Below are positions 1 through 7,384 of a DNA stretch of 52,239 nucleotides, in pieces (the first letter of the stretch is position 1; every line of letters starts with the position of its first letter). The notes under the pieces were generated by a model, which saw nothing but the letters and a program-made list of their open reading frames with translations, did not search any database and was not told the origin of the DNA. Source of the stretch: Planctomycetota bacterium (GTDB lineage Bacteria; Planctomycetota; UBA1135; UBA2386); contig JAEUHR010000045.1 in assembly GCA_016794425.1 (NCBI GenBank), positions 1 through 52,239 on the forward strand, in the 5' to 3' direction. The translations under genes and the position numbers were made by a program.

Positions 1-435
1 GCGCTCGACCATGAACAGTGAGCCGCCGAGGATCGCGCAGTTCACCGCGATCAGCGGCAGGAAGATGCCGAGCGCCGCGTAGAGCTTGGGGCTGAACTTG
101 TCGACCGCCATCTCGACCACCTGCACGACGGCGGCGATCGACGCGATGAAGGTCAGGAACTGCAGGTAGCTGAGGTCGGTGTCCGGCAGCCCGGCCCAGG
201 CCAGCGCGCCTTCGCCGAGCACGTAGTTCTGCAGCACCCAGTTCATCGGCACGGTCAGCACCTGCACGAACACGACGGCGATGCCGAGGCCGATCGCCGA
301 GTCGACGCGCTTGCTGACCGCGAGGTAGCTGCACATGCCGAGGAAGAACGACAGCAGGATGTTCTCGACGAAGATCGAGCGCAGCAGCACGCTGGCGAGG
401 CCTTCGTCACTGAACACGGCGAGCATCGCGGTCAT
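1..435 (-). CDS. nqrE: Na+-translocating NADH:quinone reductase subunit E (partial, left edge)
   Basis: Membrane subunit of Na+-NQR, which oxidises NADH, reduces ubiquinone and exports Na+. Only the first 145 residues are in the window; the family is about 200. The ATG at 435 gives MTAMLAVFSDEG, followed by the family signature FVENILLSFFLGMCSYLAVS. Two conserved cysteines are visible, in FLGMCS and in IAVNCAILGG near the cut edge. In the known structure these, with two from NqrD, hold an intramembrane iron centre. The start lies 2 bp after the nqrD stop, so the genes are co-transcribed; nqrF is expected beyond the edge. Identification is secure. Confidence 0.95.
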   Translation of the reverse strand, partial: MTAMLAVFSDEGLASVLLRSIFVENILLSFFLGMCSYLAVSKRVDSAIGLGIAVVFVQVLTVPMNWVLQNYVLGEGALAWAGLPDTDLSYLQFLTFIASIAAVVQVVEMAVDKFSPKLYAALGIFLPLIAVNCAILGGSLFMVER

Positions 436-437
436 GG

Positions 438-1097
438 TCACTTCTCCGAGTAGCCCGAGATCGAGCGCTGCACCCAGACGATGATGCCGAGCAGCACGAA
501 CGCGCCCGGCGCGAGCACCATCAGGCCGTTGTTGACATAGCCGGCGTCGTAGACGGCCTGCGGGATCACCTGCATGCCGAGCAACTTGCCGGAGCCGAAG
601 ATCTCACGGATCACGCCGACGACGGCGAGGATCCACATGTAGCCGAGGCCGTTGCCGATGCCGTCCAGGAAGCTGCGCCACGGCGGGTTGCCCATCGCGT
701 AGGCCTCGAGGCGGCCCATCACGATGCAGTTCGTGATGATCAGGCCGACGAACACCGACAGCTGCTTGCTGAGGTCGAACAGGTAGGCCTTCAGGAACTG
801 GTCGAACACGATCACGACGCCGGACACGACGACCAGCTGCACGATGATGCGGATCTTGTTCGGGATGAAGTTGCGGATGCAGCTGATCATCACGTTCGAC
901 AGCGCCGTCACCAGCGTGACGCCGATGCCCATGACCAGCGCCTTGTCGAGGCGCGTGGTCACGGCCAACGAGCTGCAGATGCCGAGGATCTGGAACGCGA
1001 TGGGATTGTTGTCCCACAGCGGGTCCTTCAGCGCCTTGATCGCGTCGGGCCCGAACAAGCCGGCCTTCGTGGCGGGCGACGTAGCAGTGGACGTCAT
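438..1097 (-). CDS. nqrD: Na+-translocating NADH:quinone reductase subunit D
   Basis: 219-residue integral membrane subunit of Na+-NQR, homologous to NqrE and of normal length. Conserved cysteines occur in QILGICSSLAVTTRLDKA and in LIITNCIVMGRLEAYA, matching the residues that share the intramembrane Fe/[2Fe-2S] centre with NqrE. Several hydrophobic helices span the rest. The N-terminus (MTSTATSPATKAGLFGP) is a short polar leader before the family core. It sits between nqrC (29 bp upstream) and nqrE (2 bp downstream) in the minus-strand operon. Confidence 0.96.
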   Translation of the reverse strand: MTSTATSPATKAGLFGPDAIKALKDPLWDNNPIAFQILGICSSLAVTTRLDKALVMGIGVTLVTALSNVMISCIRNFIPNKIRIIVQLVVVSGVVIVFDQFLKAYLFDLSKQLSVFVGLIITNCIVMGRLEAYAMGNPPWRSFLDGIGNGLGYMWILAVVGVIREIFGSGKLLGMQVIPQAVYDAGYVNNGLMVLAPGAFVLLGIIVWVQRSISGYSEK

Positions 1098-1126
1098 GGG
1101 TCAGCGTGGGGTTGCGGGTGCTGCGC

Positions 1127-1903
1127 TCACTTCGCGCGGAGGGTCTGCAGGTACTTGTCGAACGCGTCGAGGTCGGCCTTCACGAACTTGGTGATGCCGT
1201 TGCTGGTGATCGTCGCGCCGGAGAGGCCGTCGACCTTGTGGGCCTTGTCGGCCGGCACGGTCGGATCGACCTTGCCCTTCTTGACGATCACGCCGACGAC
1301 GTGGCCCTGCTCGTCGCGGATCGACTTGCCACGCCAGGTCGCGCACCAGACCGGGTTCTCGCACTCGCCGCCGAGGCCCGGCGTCTCGCCGTGCTCGTAG
1401 AACGTGACGCCGCGCACGTGCGCGAGGTCGCTCTCGAGCGCGAGGAAGCCCTTGATCGTGCTCCACAGGCCCTTGCCGGACACCGGCAGGATGTAGGCCT
1501 CGGGCTTGCCGTCCGTGCCGGCGCCGACCGCCAGCACGCGGTAGCGCGTCAGCGCGCGCTTGGCGGCTTCCTTGTCGCCGCCGGCTTTCGCCTCGGCGAC
1601 CGCGGCCTTGTTCAACGCGGCGATGTCGCCCGCGGTCTTGCCTTCGACCAGCTTGCCGGTCTCGGTGTCGAGCACGAGCTCCTCGACGCGTTCGTCGAAC
1701 ATGCGGCGCAGATCGGCCGGCGCCTTGACCTCGTCGGGTTGCACGAAGCCGGCCGCGATCAGCATGTTCTTCTGCCGGTCGAGTTCCTTGGCCGCTTCCT
1801 GGGCCGGTTTCAGGGCCGACGATGTCATCGCCAGCGCCGCACTGATCACGACGCAGACCGTGACTGCGAAGCCCATCACGTAACCGTTGCTGCTGGTGTT
1901 CAT
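1127..1903 (-). CDS. nqrC: Na+-translocating NADH:quinone reductase subunit C (covalent FMN subunit)
   Basis: 258-residue subunit with one N-terminal membrane anchor (GYVMGFAVTVCVVISAALAM) and a periplasmic FMN-binding domain. The flavinylation motif is intact: DGLSGATITS near the C-terminus, with Thr231 as the expected phosphoester-linked FMN acceptor used by the ApbE transferase. The ATG at 1903 is chosen because it gives the family N-terminus MNTSSNGYV and forms an ATGA overlap with the nqrB stop; the reading frame stays open upstream but has no homology there. The central part (GETPGLGGECENPVW) is typical of the family. Confidence 0.96.
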   Translation of the reverse strand: MNTSSNGYVMGFAVTVCVVISAALAMTSSALKPAQEAAKELDRQKNMLIAAGFVQPDEVKAPADLRRMFDERVEELVLDTETGKLVEGKTAGDIAALNKAAVAEAKAGGDKEAAKRALTRYRVLAVGAGTDGKPEAYILPVSGKGLWSTIKGFLALESDLAHVRGVTFYEHGETPGLGGECENPVWCATWRGKSIRDEQGHVVGVIVKKGKVDPTVPADKAHKVDGLSGATITSNGITKFVKADLDAFDKYLQTLRAK

Positions 1904-3180
1904 GCGCGCTTCAGCCTCCGCTTGATGTTCGCAGCGACGACGAAGTGGTCGATGCCCGGCGCGAACGCGTTCAGCAGCAGCACCGCCAGCATCGTGCCCT
2001 CCGGGTACGCCGGGTTGATCGTCCGCACGAGCACCGTGACCGCGCCGATCAGCGCCCCGTAGATCCACTTGCCGGTGCTGGTCTCCGGCGAGCTGACCGG
2101 GTCGGTCGCCATGAAGACGATGCCGAACAGGAAGCCGCCGCACAGCAGGTGCTCCCACGGCTGCAGCGACAGCGGGCCGGTCGTGGCGCCGCTCAGCGTG
2201 TGCATCAGGAAGGCGGTGCCGAGCAGGCCCAGCACGCCCGACAGCATCACGCGCCAGCTGCCGACGCCGGTGAACACCAGCCAGAACGCGCCGAGCAGCA
2301 CGCAGAGCTTGCTCATCTCGCCGGCGCTGCCGGGCACGTTGCCGAAGAACAGGTTGCTGTGGCTGTAGGCGCCGCCGCCGAACGCCGCCAGCGCCTCGCT
2401 GGCGTTGCCGGTCGCCTGCTTGACGACCGCCAGCGCGGTCGGCTGCGAGTAGCCGTCGATCAGGCTGCCGGGCACGCCGATCGGCGACTGGTTGCCGGCC
2501 ACCCAGACCATGTCACCCGACATCTGCGCGGCGAACGCGAAGAACAGGAACGCGCGCACCATCATCGCCGGGTTGAAGATGTTCATGCCGGTGCCGCCGA
2601 ACACCTCCTTGCCGAGCACGACCGCGAACGCGACGCCGATCGCCAGCTGCCACAGCGGGATCGACGCCGGCACGATCAGTGCGATCAGCATGCCCGAGAC
2701 CAGATAGCCCTCGGACACCTCTTCCTTGCGGACCACCGAGAACAGCATCTCGATGCCGAGGCCAACGCCGTAGCTGACGATCAGGATCGGCAGCATGCGC
2801 TGCAGGCCGAACACGATGTTCTCCATCGCGCCGGGCTCCGTGACGTTCGGCGGCACGATCGCCTGCAGCCAGCCGGTCACGTACGCGTCGGCCGTCGTCT
2901 TGCCCGCGGCGATCAGCGCGTGGATCGCGTGGAAGTGCTGGGCGCCGGCGTTCCAGATCGCCCACAAGAGGCACGGCAGCATCGCGACGATGACCGTGTT
3001 CATGACCCGCTTGAGGTCGACGTAGTCGCGGACGTGCGTGCCGGTGCGGGCGGCGCGGTGGTCGGGAGCGAACAGGAACGTCTCCAGCGCGTCGAACAGC
3101 GGCCACACCTTGTGCAGCTTGCTGTCGGGCGCGTGGTAGAGCTTCTTCTGCTTCTCGACGAGGTTGCGTAGGAACTGCAC
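1900..3180 (-). CDS. nqrB: Na+-translocating NADH:quinone reductase subunit B (variant FMN motif)
   Basis: 426-residue, many-helix subunit that carries riboflavin, covalent FMN and the Na+ path. Family blocks are clear: the N-terminal amphipathic LVEKQKKLYHAPDSKLHK, RDYVDLKRVMNTV, GGTGMNIFNPAMMVRAF, and MATDPVSSPETSTGKW near the end. The expected FMN-attachment site reads DGYSQPTAL, with Thr248 in the acceptor position. The usual small residue and alanine before the threonine are replaced by Gln-Pro. The acceptor threonine and the upstream aspartate are kept, so flavinylation may persist, but the motif is unusual. The stop overlaps the nqrC start (ATGA), and the start is 3 bp from nqrA. Confidence 0.96.
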   Translation of the reverse strand: MQFLRNLVEKQKKLYHAPDSKLHKVWPLFDALETFLFAPDHRAARTGTHVRDYVDLKRVMNTVIVAMLPCLLWAIWNAGAQHFHAIHALIAAGKTTADAYVTGWLQAIVPPNVTEPGAMENIVFGLQRMLPILIVSYGVGLGIEMLFSVVRKEEVSEGYLVSGMLIALIVPASIPLWQLAIGVAFAVVLGKEVFGGTGMNIFNPAMMVRAFLFFAFAAQMSGDMVWVAGNQSPIGVPGSLIDGYSQPTALAVVKQATGNASEALAAFGGGAYSHSNLFFGNVPGSAGEMSKLCVLLGAFWLVFTGVGSWRVMLSGVLGLLGTAFLMHTLSGATTGPLSLQPWEHLLCGGFLFGIVFMATDPVSSPETSTGKWIYGALIGAVTVLVRTINPAYPEGTMLAVLLLNAFAPGIDHFVVAANIKRRLKRA

Positions 3181-3183
3181 GGA

Positions 3184-4536
3184 TCAGCCCTCCTTCTCCC
3201 ACAGGTCGAGGCCCTGGCGCACGATCTTGCCGACGTCGATCTTGCACGGGTCGACGAACGTGCACAGCGCGACGTCTTCCTCGGTGACCTCGAGCAGACC
3301 GAGCTTGACGGCCTCGTCGATGTCGTTCGCCTGGATCGCGCGCACCAGGTAGCTCGGATGGATGTCGAGCGGCAGCACGCGTTCCCAGGCACCGATGTTG
3401 ACGATCGGCCGGTGGCCGCCGTTCAGGCGCGCGTCGACGACGTACTCCTTCTTCGGCAGCAGCCAGCTCATCACGCTGCGCGAGAAGCTCAGCTTGCCGA
3501 ACTGCGGCAGCGCCCAACCGAACAGGTCCCGCTTGCCGGTGCCCTCGGGGATCACGCTGACGGCGGCCGCGAAGTAGCCCGTGTGGCCGTCGGCGGCGAT
3601 CGCGCGGCCGTGCAGCACGTTGCCGTCGATGATGCGGACGTCGCCGCCGATCGCCTTGCCGCCGTTCAGCGCCGCGACCTCGGCGCCCTGGCGCAGCCGG
3701 AAGTGGCCGCGCGCCGGCGCATCGCTGCCGCCGAGCGCGACGACGGTCTGCGCCGGGTAGCGCCCGGTGCGGGCCCATTCGCCGAGCCGCGCCACGTCCT
3801 GCAGGCGCAGCGTGTAGGCGATCTCGCCCGGCTTCAGCGGGCGGATGCGGCTGATGTGCGTGCCGACCAGACCCGCCGGATGCGGCCCCTTGAAGTCGTG
3901 CACCTCGACGCCGCGCAGGTCGCGCAGGTCGCTCTGGTGGTCGCCCGCCGCGCGCAGCGACAGGTAGACCTTGCCGCCGGTCAGCTTCTGCAGCACCTCG
4001 ATGCCGGCCTGCACGTCGGCCTTGCGCCCCTGCACCGCGAATGCCGGATCCGCCGCCAGCGGCGCGCTGTCCATGCCGTTGACGAAGATCGCCACCGGCT
4101 CGCGGTCGCCGCGCACCAGCTTGCCGGTCGGGCGCTGGCGCAGCAGCGGCCACAGGCCCGCCTGCTTGATCGCCTTGACCACGGCGGTGCGGTCGCCGCT
4201 CGGCTTCGGCAGGTCGGCGAACGACTCCTTGCCGCCCTTGGCCGCCGCGTTGTCGATCACCGCGCGCAAGAGGAAGCGGCGCTCGCCGAACTCGAGCTTC
4301 GCGACCTTGCCGGTCGCCGGCGAGCACCACACGACGTCGCGGTCGACCTTGTCGAGGAACAGCGGCTGGCCGGTCACGACCGCGTCGCCTTCCTTGACCA
4401 GGGCCTTCGGCTTGATGCCGGGGAACTCGGCCGTTTCGAGCGCAACCGTGGCGGGTTCGGGCGCCGCCTGCAACTTCGCCTCGGGCCTGCCGGCGAGCCG
4501 GAGGTCGAAGCCCTTGCTGATCGTGTGGGTCGTCAT
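3184..4536 (-). CDS. nqrA: Na+-translocating NADH:quinone reductase subunit A
   Basis: 450 residues, normal length. NqrA is the peripheral cytoplasmic subunit associated with quinone binding. It begins MTTHTISKGFDLRLAGRP, the family start block (SKGLDLPIAG-like), and continues through FPGIKPKALVKEGDAVVTGQ and the middle block GTHISRIRPLKPGE. The C-terminal half holds NIGAWERVLPLDIHPSYLVR and CTFVDPCKIDVGKI, family signatures with a cysteine pair. It is the first structural gene of the minus-strand nqr operon, 43 bp after nqrM and 3 bp before nqrB. Confidence 0.96.
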   Translation of the reverse strand: MTTHTISKGFDLRLAGRPEAKLQAAPEPATVALETAEFPGIKPKALVKEGDAVVTGQPLFLDKVDRDVVWCSPATGKVAKLEFGERRFLLRAVIDNAAAKGGKESFADLPKPSGDRTAVVKAIKQAGLWPLLRQRPTGKLVRGDREPVAIFVNGMDSAPLAADPAFAVQGRKADVQAGIEVLQKLTGGKVYLSLRAAGDHQSDLRDLRGVEVHDFKGPHPAGLVGTHISRIRPLKPGEIAYTLRLQDVARLGEWARTGRYPAQTVVALGGSDAPARGHFRLRQGAEVAALNGGKAIGGDVRIIDGNVLHGRAIAADGHTGYFAAAVSVIPEGTGKRDLFGWALPQFGKLSFSRSVMSWLLPKKEYVVDARLNGGHRPIVNIGAWERVLPLDIHPSYLVRAIQANDIDEAVKLGLLEVTEEDVALCTFVDPCKIDVGKIVRQGLDLWEKEG

Positions 4537-4579
4537 CCGATCGAAGACCTGCTGCGGGAGAACCTCGCGGCGGAACGGC

Positions 4580-4762
4580 TCAGGTGCCGCATCCGCCCGG
4601 TGCGTCGGCGCCCGGGTCCCCGGCCGGCTTGCCGCAGCGCGAGCAGGAGCCGTCGGGGTTCATTCCACCGCACGAACCCGCGAGCCGACGACCGGCGAGT
4701 GCGAGCAGCACGACCGCCAGGACCGGCACCGAGAACACGACGATGGGAACGAGGACCGTCAC
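4580..4762 (-). CDS. nqrM: NqrM (DUF539), Na+-NQR maturation factor
   Basis: 60-residue protein: one N-terminal membrane helix (VLVPIVVFSVPVLAVVLLAL) followed by GRRLAGSCGGMNPDGSCSRC and ending GGCGT. The GSCGG plus CxxC pattern after a single helix matches NqrM, the small cysteine protein needed to mature the iron centre between NqrD and NqrE. I chose the GTG at 4762 because it places the helix at the N-terminus; the frame is open far upstream but does not look like protein. Unusually it precedes nqrA, whereas in Vibrio it follows apbE after nqrF. No good Shine-Dalgarno is visible. Family assignment rests on the motif, position and helix. Confidence 0.82.
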   Translation of the reverse strand: MTVLVPIVVFSVPVLAVVLLALAGRRLAGSCGGMNPDGSCSRCGKPAGDPGADAPGGCGT

Positions 4763-4790
4763 CGAACCGACCGAAAAGAGGGGTCGAAAG

Positions 4791-4818
4791 ACACTAGCGA
4801 TTGGCTCCGCGATTGCGA
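4791..4818 (-). promoter_or_regulatory. possible nqr operon promoter
   Basis: On the minus strand a TAGTGT hexamer (4791-4796) lies 17 nt after a poor -35 candidate, CTCGCA (4814-4819). The context TCGCTAG resembles the TCGCTAC of the stronger motif found before efp and nuoA. It would start transcription about 20 nt upstream of nqrM. This is a weak, single-site inference. Confidence 0.25.
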
Positions 4819-4848
4819 GCGCGGCCGATGTTTTCGCCGCCGGGCCCG

Positions 4849-5121
4849 CTACGACGCACGGCGCCGCTGGACCAACTCGCACAAGCCCCGCAGCGTGTTG
4901 CAATTTCGCAGCGAGACGTCCGCGTCGTCGAGGCGCACGCCGAACCGCCGTTCGAGGAACTCGACGACCTCGACGACGCCGGCCGAGTCGACGATGCCGG
5001 AAGTGACCAGCGGCGTGTCGATGCCGAGCCCGTCCTCGCGCCCGTCGCGGAACCAGGTCGCGACGAAGGTGCGGATCTCGGCGAGGATCGCCGGGTCGTT
5101 CTGCGCGGGATCGGCGGGCAT
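4849..5121 (-). CDS. stand-alone acyl carrier protein
   Basis: 90-residue acidic protein with the phosphopantetheine-attachment region TPLVTSGIVDSAGVVEVVEF, where the serine of DSAG is the expected modified residue (DSL in housekeeping AcpP). The following FLERRFGVRLDDADVSLRN and LCELVQRRR fit helices III and IV of the ACP fold. The ATG at 5121 is preferred; another in-frame start lies about 27 nt upstream. The DSAG motif and the lack of fatty-acid genes nearby argue against housekeeping AcpP. More likely it serves a dedicated acyl or aminoacyl transfer whose partner is elsewhere. It is transcribed divergently from the gene at 5265 and lies 86 bp upstream of nqrM. Confidence 0.8.
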   Translation of the reverse strand: MPADPAQNDPAILAEIRTFVATWFRDGREDGLGIDTPLVTSGIVDSAGVVEVVEFLERRFGVRLDDADVSLRNCNTLRGLCELVQRRRAS

Positions 5122-5264
5122 GCGGGGCGCTGGGCGGCCCGGCATCATGCCCAACGACCGGCGGCAGGCCAACGCCGCGACCGCCGCGCGGTGCAGAAAG
5201 CCGGCAGGCGGCGGCTTTCGCTCGCACGGCGGCCGGCACGACGGCATCGTGCGCACCCACCCGC

Positions 5265-6251
5265 ATGGCCGAGCCACCCCCCGCCGCCCCGCCGCCGACC
5301 GGCCGGCGCTGGCGCCTGACCAACGTGCTGGTGCTGGCGACGCTGCCGGCGTTCGCGCCGGCGCTGGCACCGTTCGTGGCCGGCTGGCACTGGAGCCTCG
5401 ACCTGCTGGCCAACTTCCCGGTGCAGGCGATGGGCGCGCTGGCGCTGGCGGCGGTGCTGCTGGCGGCGGCGCGCCGGTTCCGGGTCGCGCTCGCGTTCGG
5501 CGGCGGCGCGTTGCTGGCCGCAGCCGCGGTGGTGCCGGACTGGTGCGCCGGCCCGACCGTGACCGCCGCCGCGCCGGGCGCGACGGTCCGCGTGCTGAGC
5601 CTGAACCTGCTGCGCGGCGCCGAGGCGAACGGCCCAGCCGCGGTGGCCGCCGTGCGCGCGCACGACCCCGACGTGCTGTTCTGCTCGGAGCTGACGCCGG
5701 CGTGGCTCGCCGCGCTGGCGCCGGCCCTCGTGGACTACCCGCACCGCCACACAGTCGCCGACCCGGGCTACTACGGCACCGGCCTGTTCGCGCGCCTGCC
5801 GCTGCGCCAGGCCGCGAACGTGCCGCTCGGCGTCGACTGGGCACCGGCGGTGCGCGCGGTCGTCACCACCGCGGCCGGCGACATCGGCCTGCTCGGCGTG
5901 CACACGCCGCGGCCCGGCGGCGCCGAACGCTGCCGCAACCGCGACCGCGCGCTGGCGGCGATCGCCGGCGCGCTCGCCGGCCTGCCCGAACGCCGCCTCG
6001 TCGTCGGCGACTGCAATGCGACACCGTGGAACCACGCGTTCGGCGCGATGCTGCGCGCGGCGCGGCTCGACGCGGCCAGCGCACGCGCGTTCCGCCCGAC
6101 CTGGCCGGCGCAGCTGCCGTGGCCGCTGCGCGTGCCGATCGACCACGTGCTGCTCGGCGGCGGCCTGCAGCTGGTGGCCTGCGAGGTCGGCGCGCCGTTC
6201 GGCAGCGACCACCTGCCGCTGGCGGCGACCGTGCGACTGACCGCTCCGTGA
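5265..6251 (+). CDS. membrane-anchored endonuclease/exonuclease/phosphatase-family protein
   Basis: 328 residues. The N-terminal 110 residues form three hydrophobic helices (about 20-45, 50-72, 75-95). The rest is an EEP-fold metal-dependent phosphohydrolase: VRVLSLNLLRG (metal-site Asn), DVLFCSELTP (catalytic Glu), GLLGVHTPRP, VVGDCNATPWN (catalytic Asp/Asn), VPIDHVLLGG and the terminal GSDHLPLAATV with the general-base Asp-His. The arrangement is like the YafD/UPF0294 group of membrane-linked EEP proteins. The substrate cannot be told; DNA, phosphoinositide-like lipids and other phosphodiesters are all known in the superfamily. The RND operon begins 16 bp downstream. Confidence 0.85.
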   Translation: MAEPPPAAPPPTGRRWRLTNVLVLATLPAFAPALAPFVAGWHWSLDLLANFPVQAMGALALAAVLLAAARRFRVALAFGGGALLAAAAVVPDWCAGPTVTAAAPGATVRVLSLNLLRGAEANGPAAVAAVRAHDPDVLFCSELTPAWLAALAPALVDYPHRHTVADPGYYGTGLFARLPLRQAANVPLGVDWAPAVRAVVTTAAGDIGLLGVHTPRPGGAERCRNRDRALAAIAGALAGLPERRLVVGDCNATPWNHAFGAMLRAARLDAASARAFRPTWPAQLPWPLRVPIDHVLLGGGLQLVACEVGAPFGSDHLPLAATVRLTAP

Positions 6252-6267
6252 TGCGGACAAGGGAGTA

Positions 6268-7380
6268 GTGCGCTCGGAGCGTCGCCGGCCGAAACTCGCC
6301 GCCATGCCGCGCTTCCCCGTCGCGCGCCTGCGCCGACCGCTCGCGATCGGCGCCGGCATCCTGGTCATGGGCCTGCTGCTCGCCTGGCTGATGGGCGCGT
6401 TCCACCACCGCGTGCCGCCCGGCGCACCGACCCGGCCCGCCGCCGCCCCCACCGGCGAACCGTTCACCGTGCGCACCGTCGCGGTGCCGCGCACCGAGAC
6501 CGCGGTCGGCACCGTGCGCGCGGTGGCCGAGACCGTGGTCGCGTCGCGGATCCTCGGCCGCATCCGCTCGCTGGCGATCACACGCGCCGGCCAGCCGGTG
6601 CAACAGGGCGAACTGCTGGCCGAACTCGACGCGGACGACCTGCGCGCCGCCGCCGAGCAGGCCCGCGCCCAGCAGCGCGTCGCGGAAACCCGCCGCGACA
6701 AGGCCAAGGTCGACTTCGACCGCAGCACCGAACTGGTGCAGCAGGGCGTCGCCGCGCCGGACCGCCTCGACACCGACCGCGCCGCGCTGCAGGCCGCCGA
6801 GGCCGAAGTCGAACGCGCCCGCCAGGCGGTCGCGGCCGCCGACACCGCGCTCGGTTTCGCGTCGCTGCGCGCACCGCTCAGCGGCATCGTCGTCGACAAG
6901 CTGGTGCAGACCGGCGACGTCGTGCAGCCGGGCCAGCCGATCGCGAAGCTCTACGACCCGACGCGCATGCAGCTGGTCGCGGTCGTGCGCGAAGAACTCG
7001 CCGGTCGGCTGCAGCCGGGCCAGCCGGTCGACGTGACGCTCGACGCGCTCGGCGAATCGTGCGCCGGCACGATCAGCGAGATCGTGCCGATGGCGGCCGT
7101 GCAGAGCCGTTCGTTCGAGGTCAAGGTCACCGGCCCGTGCCACCCGGGTGTCGTCAGCGGCATGTTCGGCCGGCTGCACGTGCCGCTCGGCACCGCCGAC
7201 GAACTGCAGGTGCCGGTGCGCGCGGTGCAGCGGATCGGCCAGCTCGACTTCGTGCAGGTGCTGCGCGACGGCCGCGCCGAACGGCGCTTCGTGCGGCTCG
7301 GCCGCCCGCGCGGCGACGCGGTCGAGGTGCTCGCCGGGCTGACGGCCGGCGAAGTGGTCCTGCTCCCGACCGCACGGTGA
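6268..7380 (+). CDS. RND efflux periplasmic adaptor (membrane fusion protein)
   Basis: 370 residues from a GTG at 6268, or 358 from the ATG at 6304; neither has a well-placed Shine-Dalgarno. One N-terminal helix (LAIGAGILVMGLLLAWLMGAF) anchors it. Then come the lipoyl half-motif (SLAITRAGQPVQQGELLAEL), an Ala/Arg-rich alpha-hairpin (about residues 120-190), the second lipoyl half (LRAPLSGIVVDKLVQTGDVV, PGQPIAKLYDP) and a beta-barrel with RAVQRIGQLDFVQVL. This is the AcrA/MexA architecture that bridges the pump and an outer-membrane channel. The pump gene begins 4 bp after the stop. No TolC-like gene is in the window, so the channel must be shared. Confidence 0.92.
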   Translation: MRSERRRPKLAAMPRFPVARLRRPLAIGAGILVMGLLLAWLMGAFHHRVPPGAPTRPAAAPTGEPFTVRTVAVPRTETAVGTVRAVAETVVASRILGRIRSLAITRAGQPVQQGELLAELDADDLRAAAEQARAQQRVAETRRDKAKVDFDRSTELVQQGVAAPDRLDTDRAALQAAEAEVERARQAVAAADTALGFASLRAPLSGIVVDKLVQTGDVVQPGQPIAKLYDPTRMQLVAVVREELAGRLQPGQPVDVTLDALGESCAGTISEIVPMAAVQSRSFEVKVTGPCHPGVVSGMFGRLHVPLGTADELQVPVRAVQRIGQLDFVQVLRDGRAERRFVRLGRPRGDAVEVLAGLTAGEVVLLPTAR

Positions 7381-7384
7381 TGCG

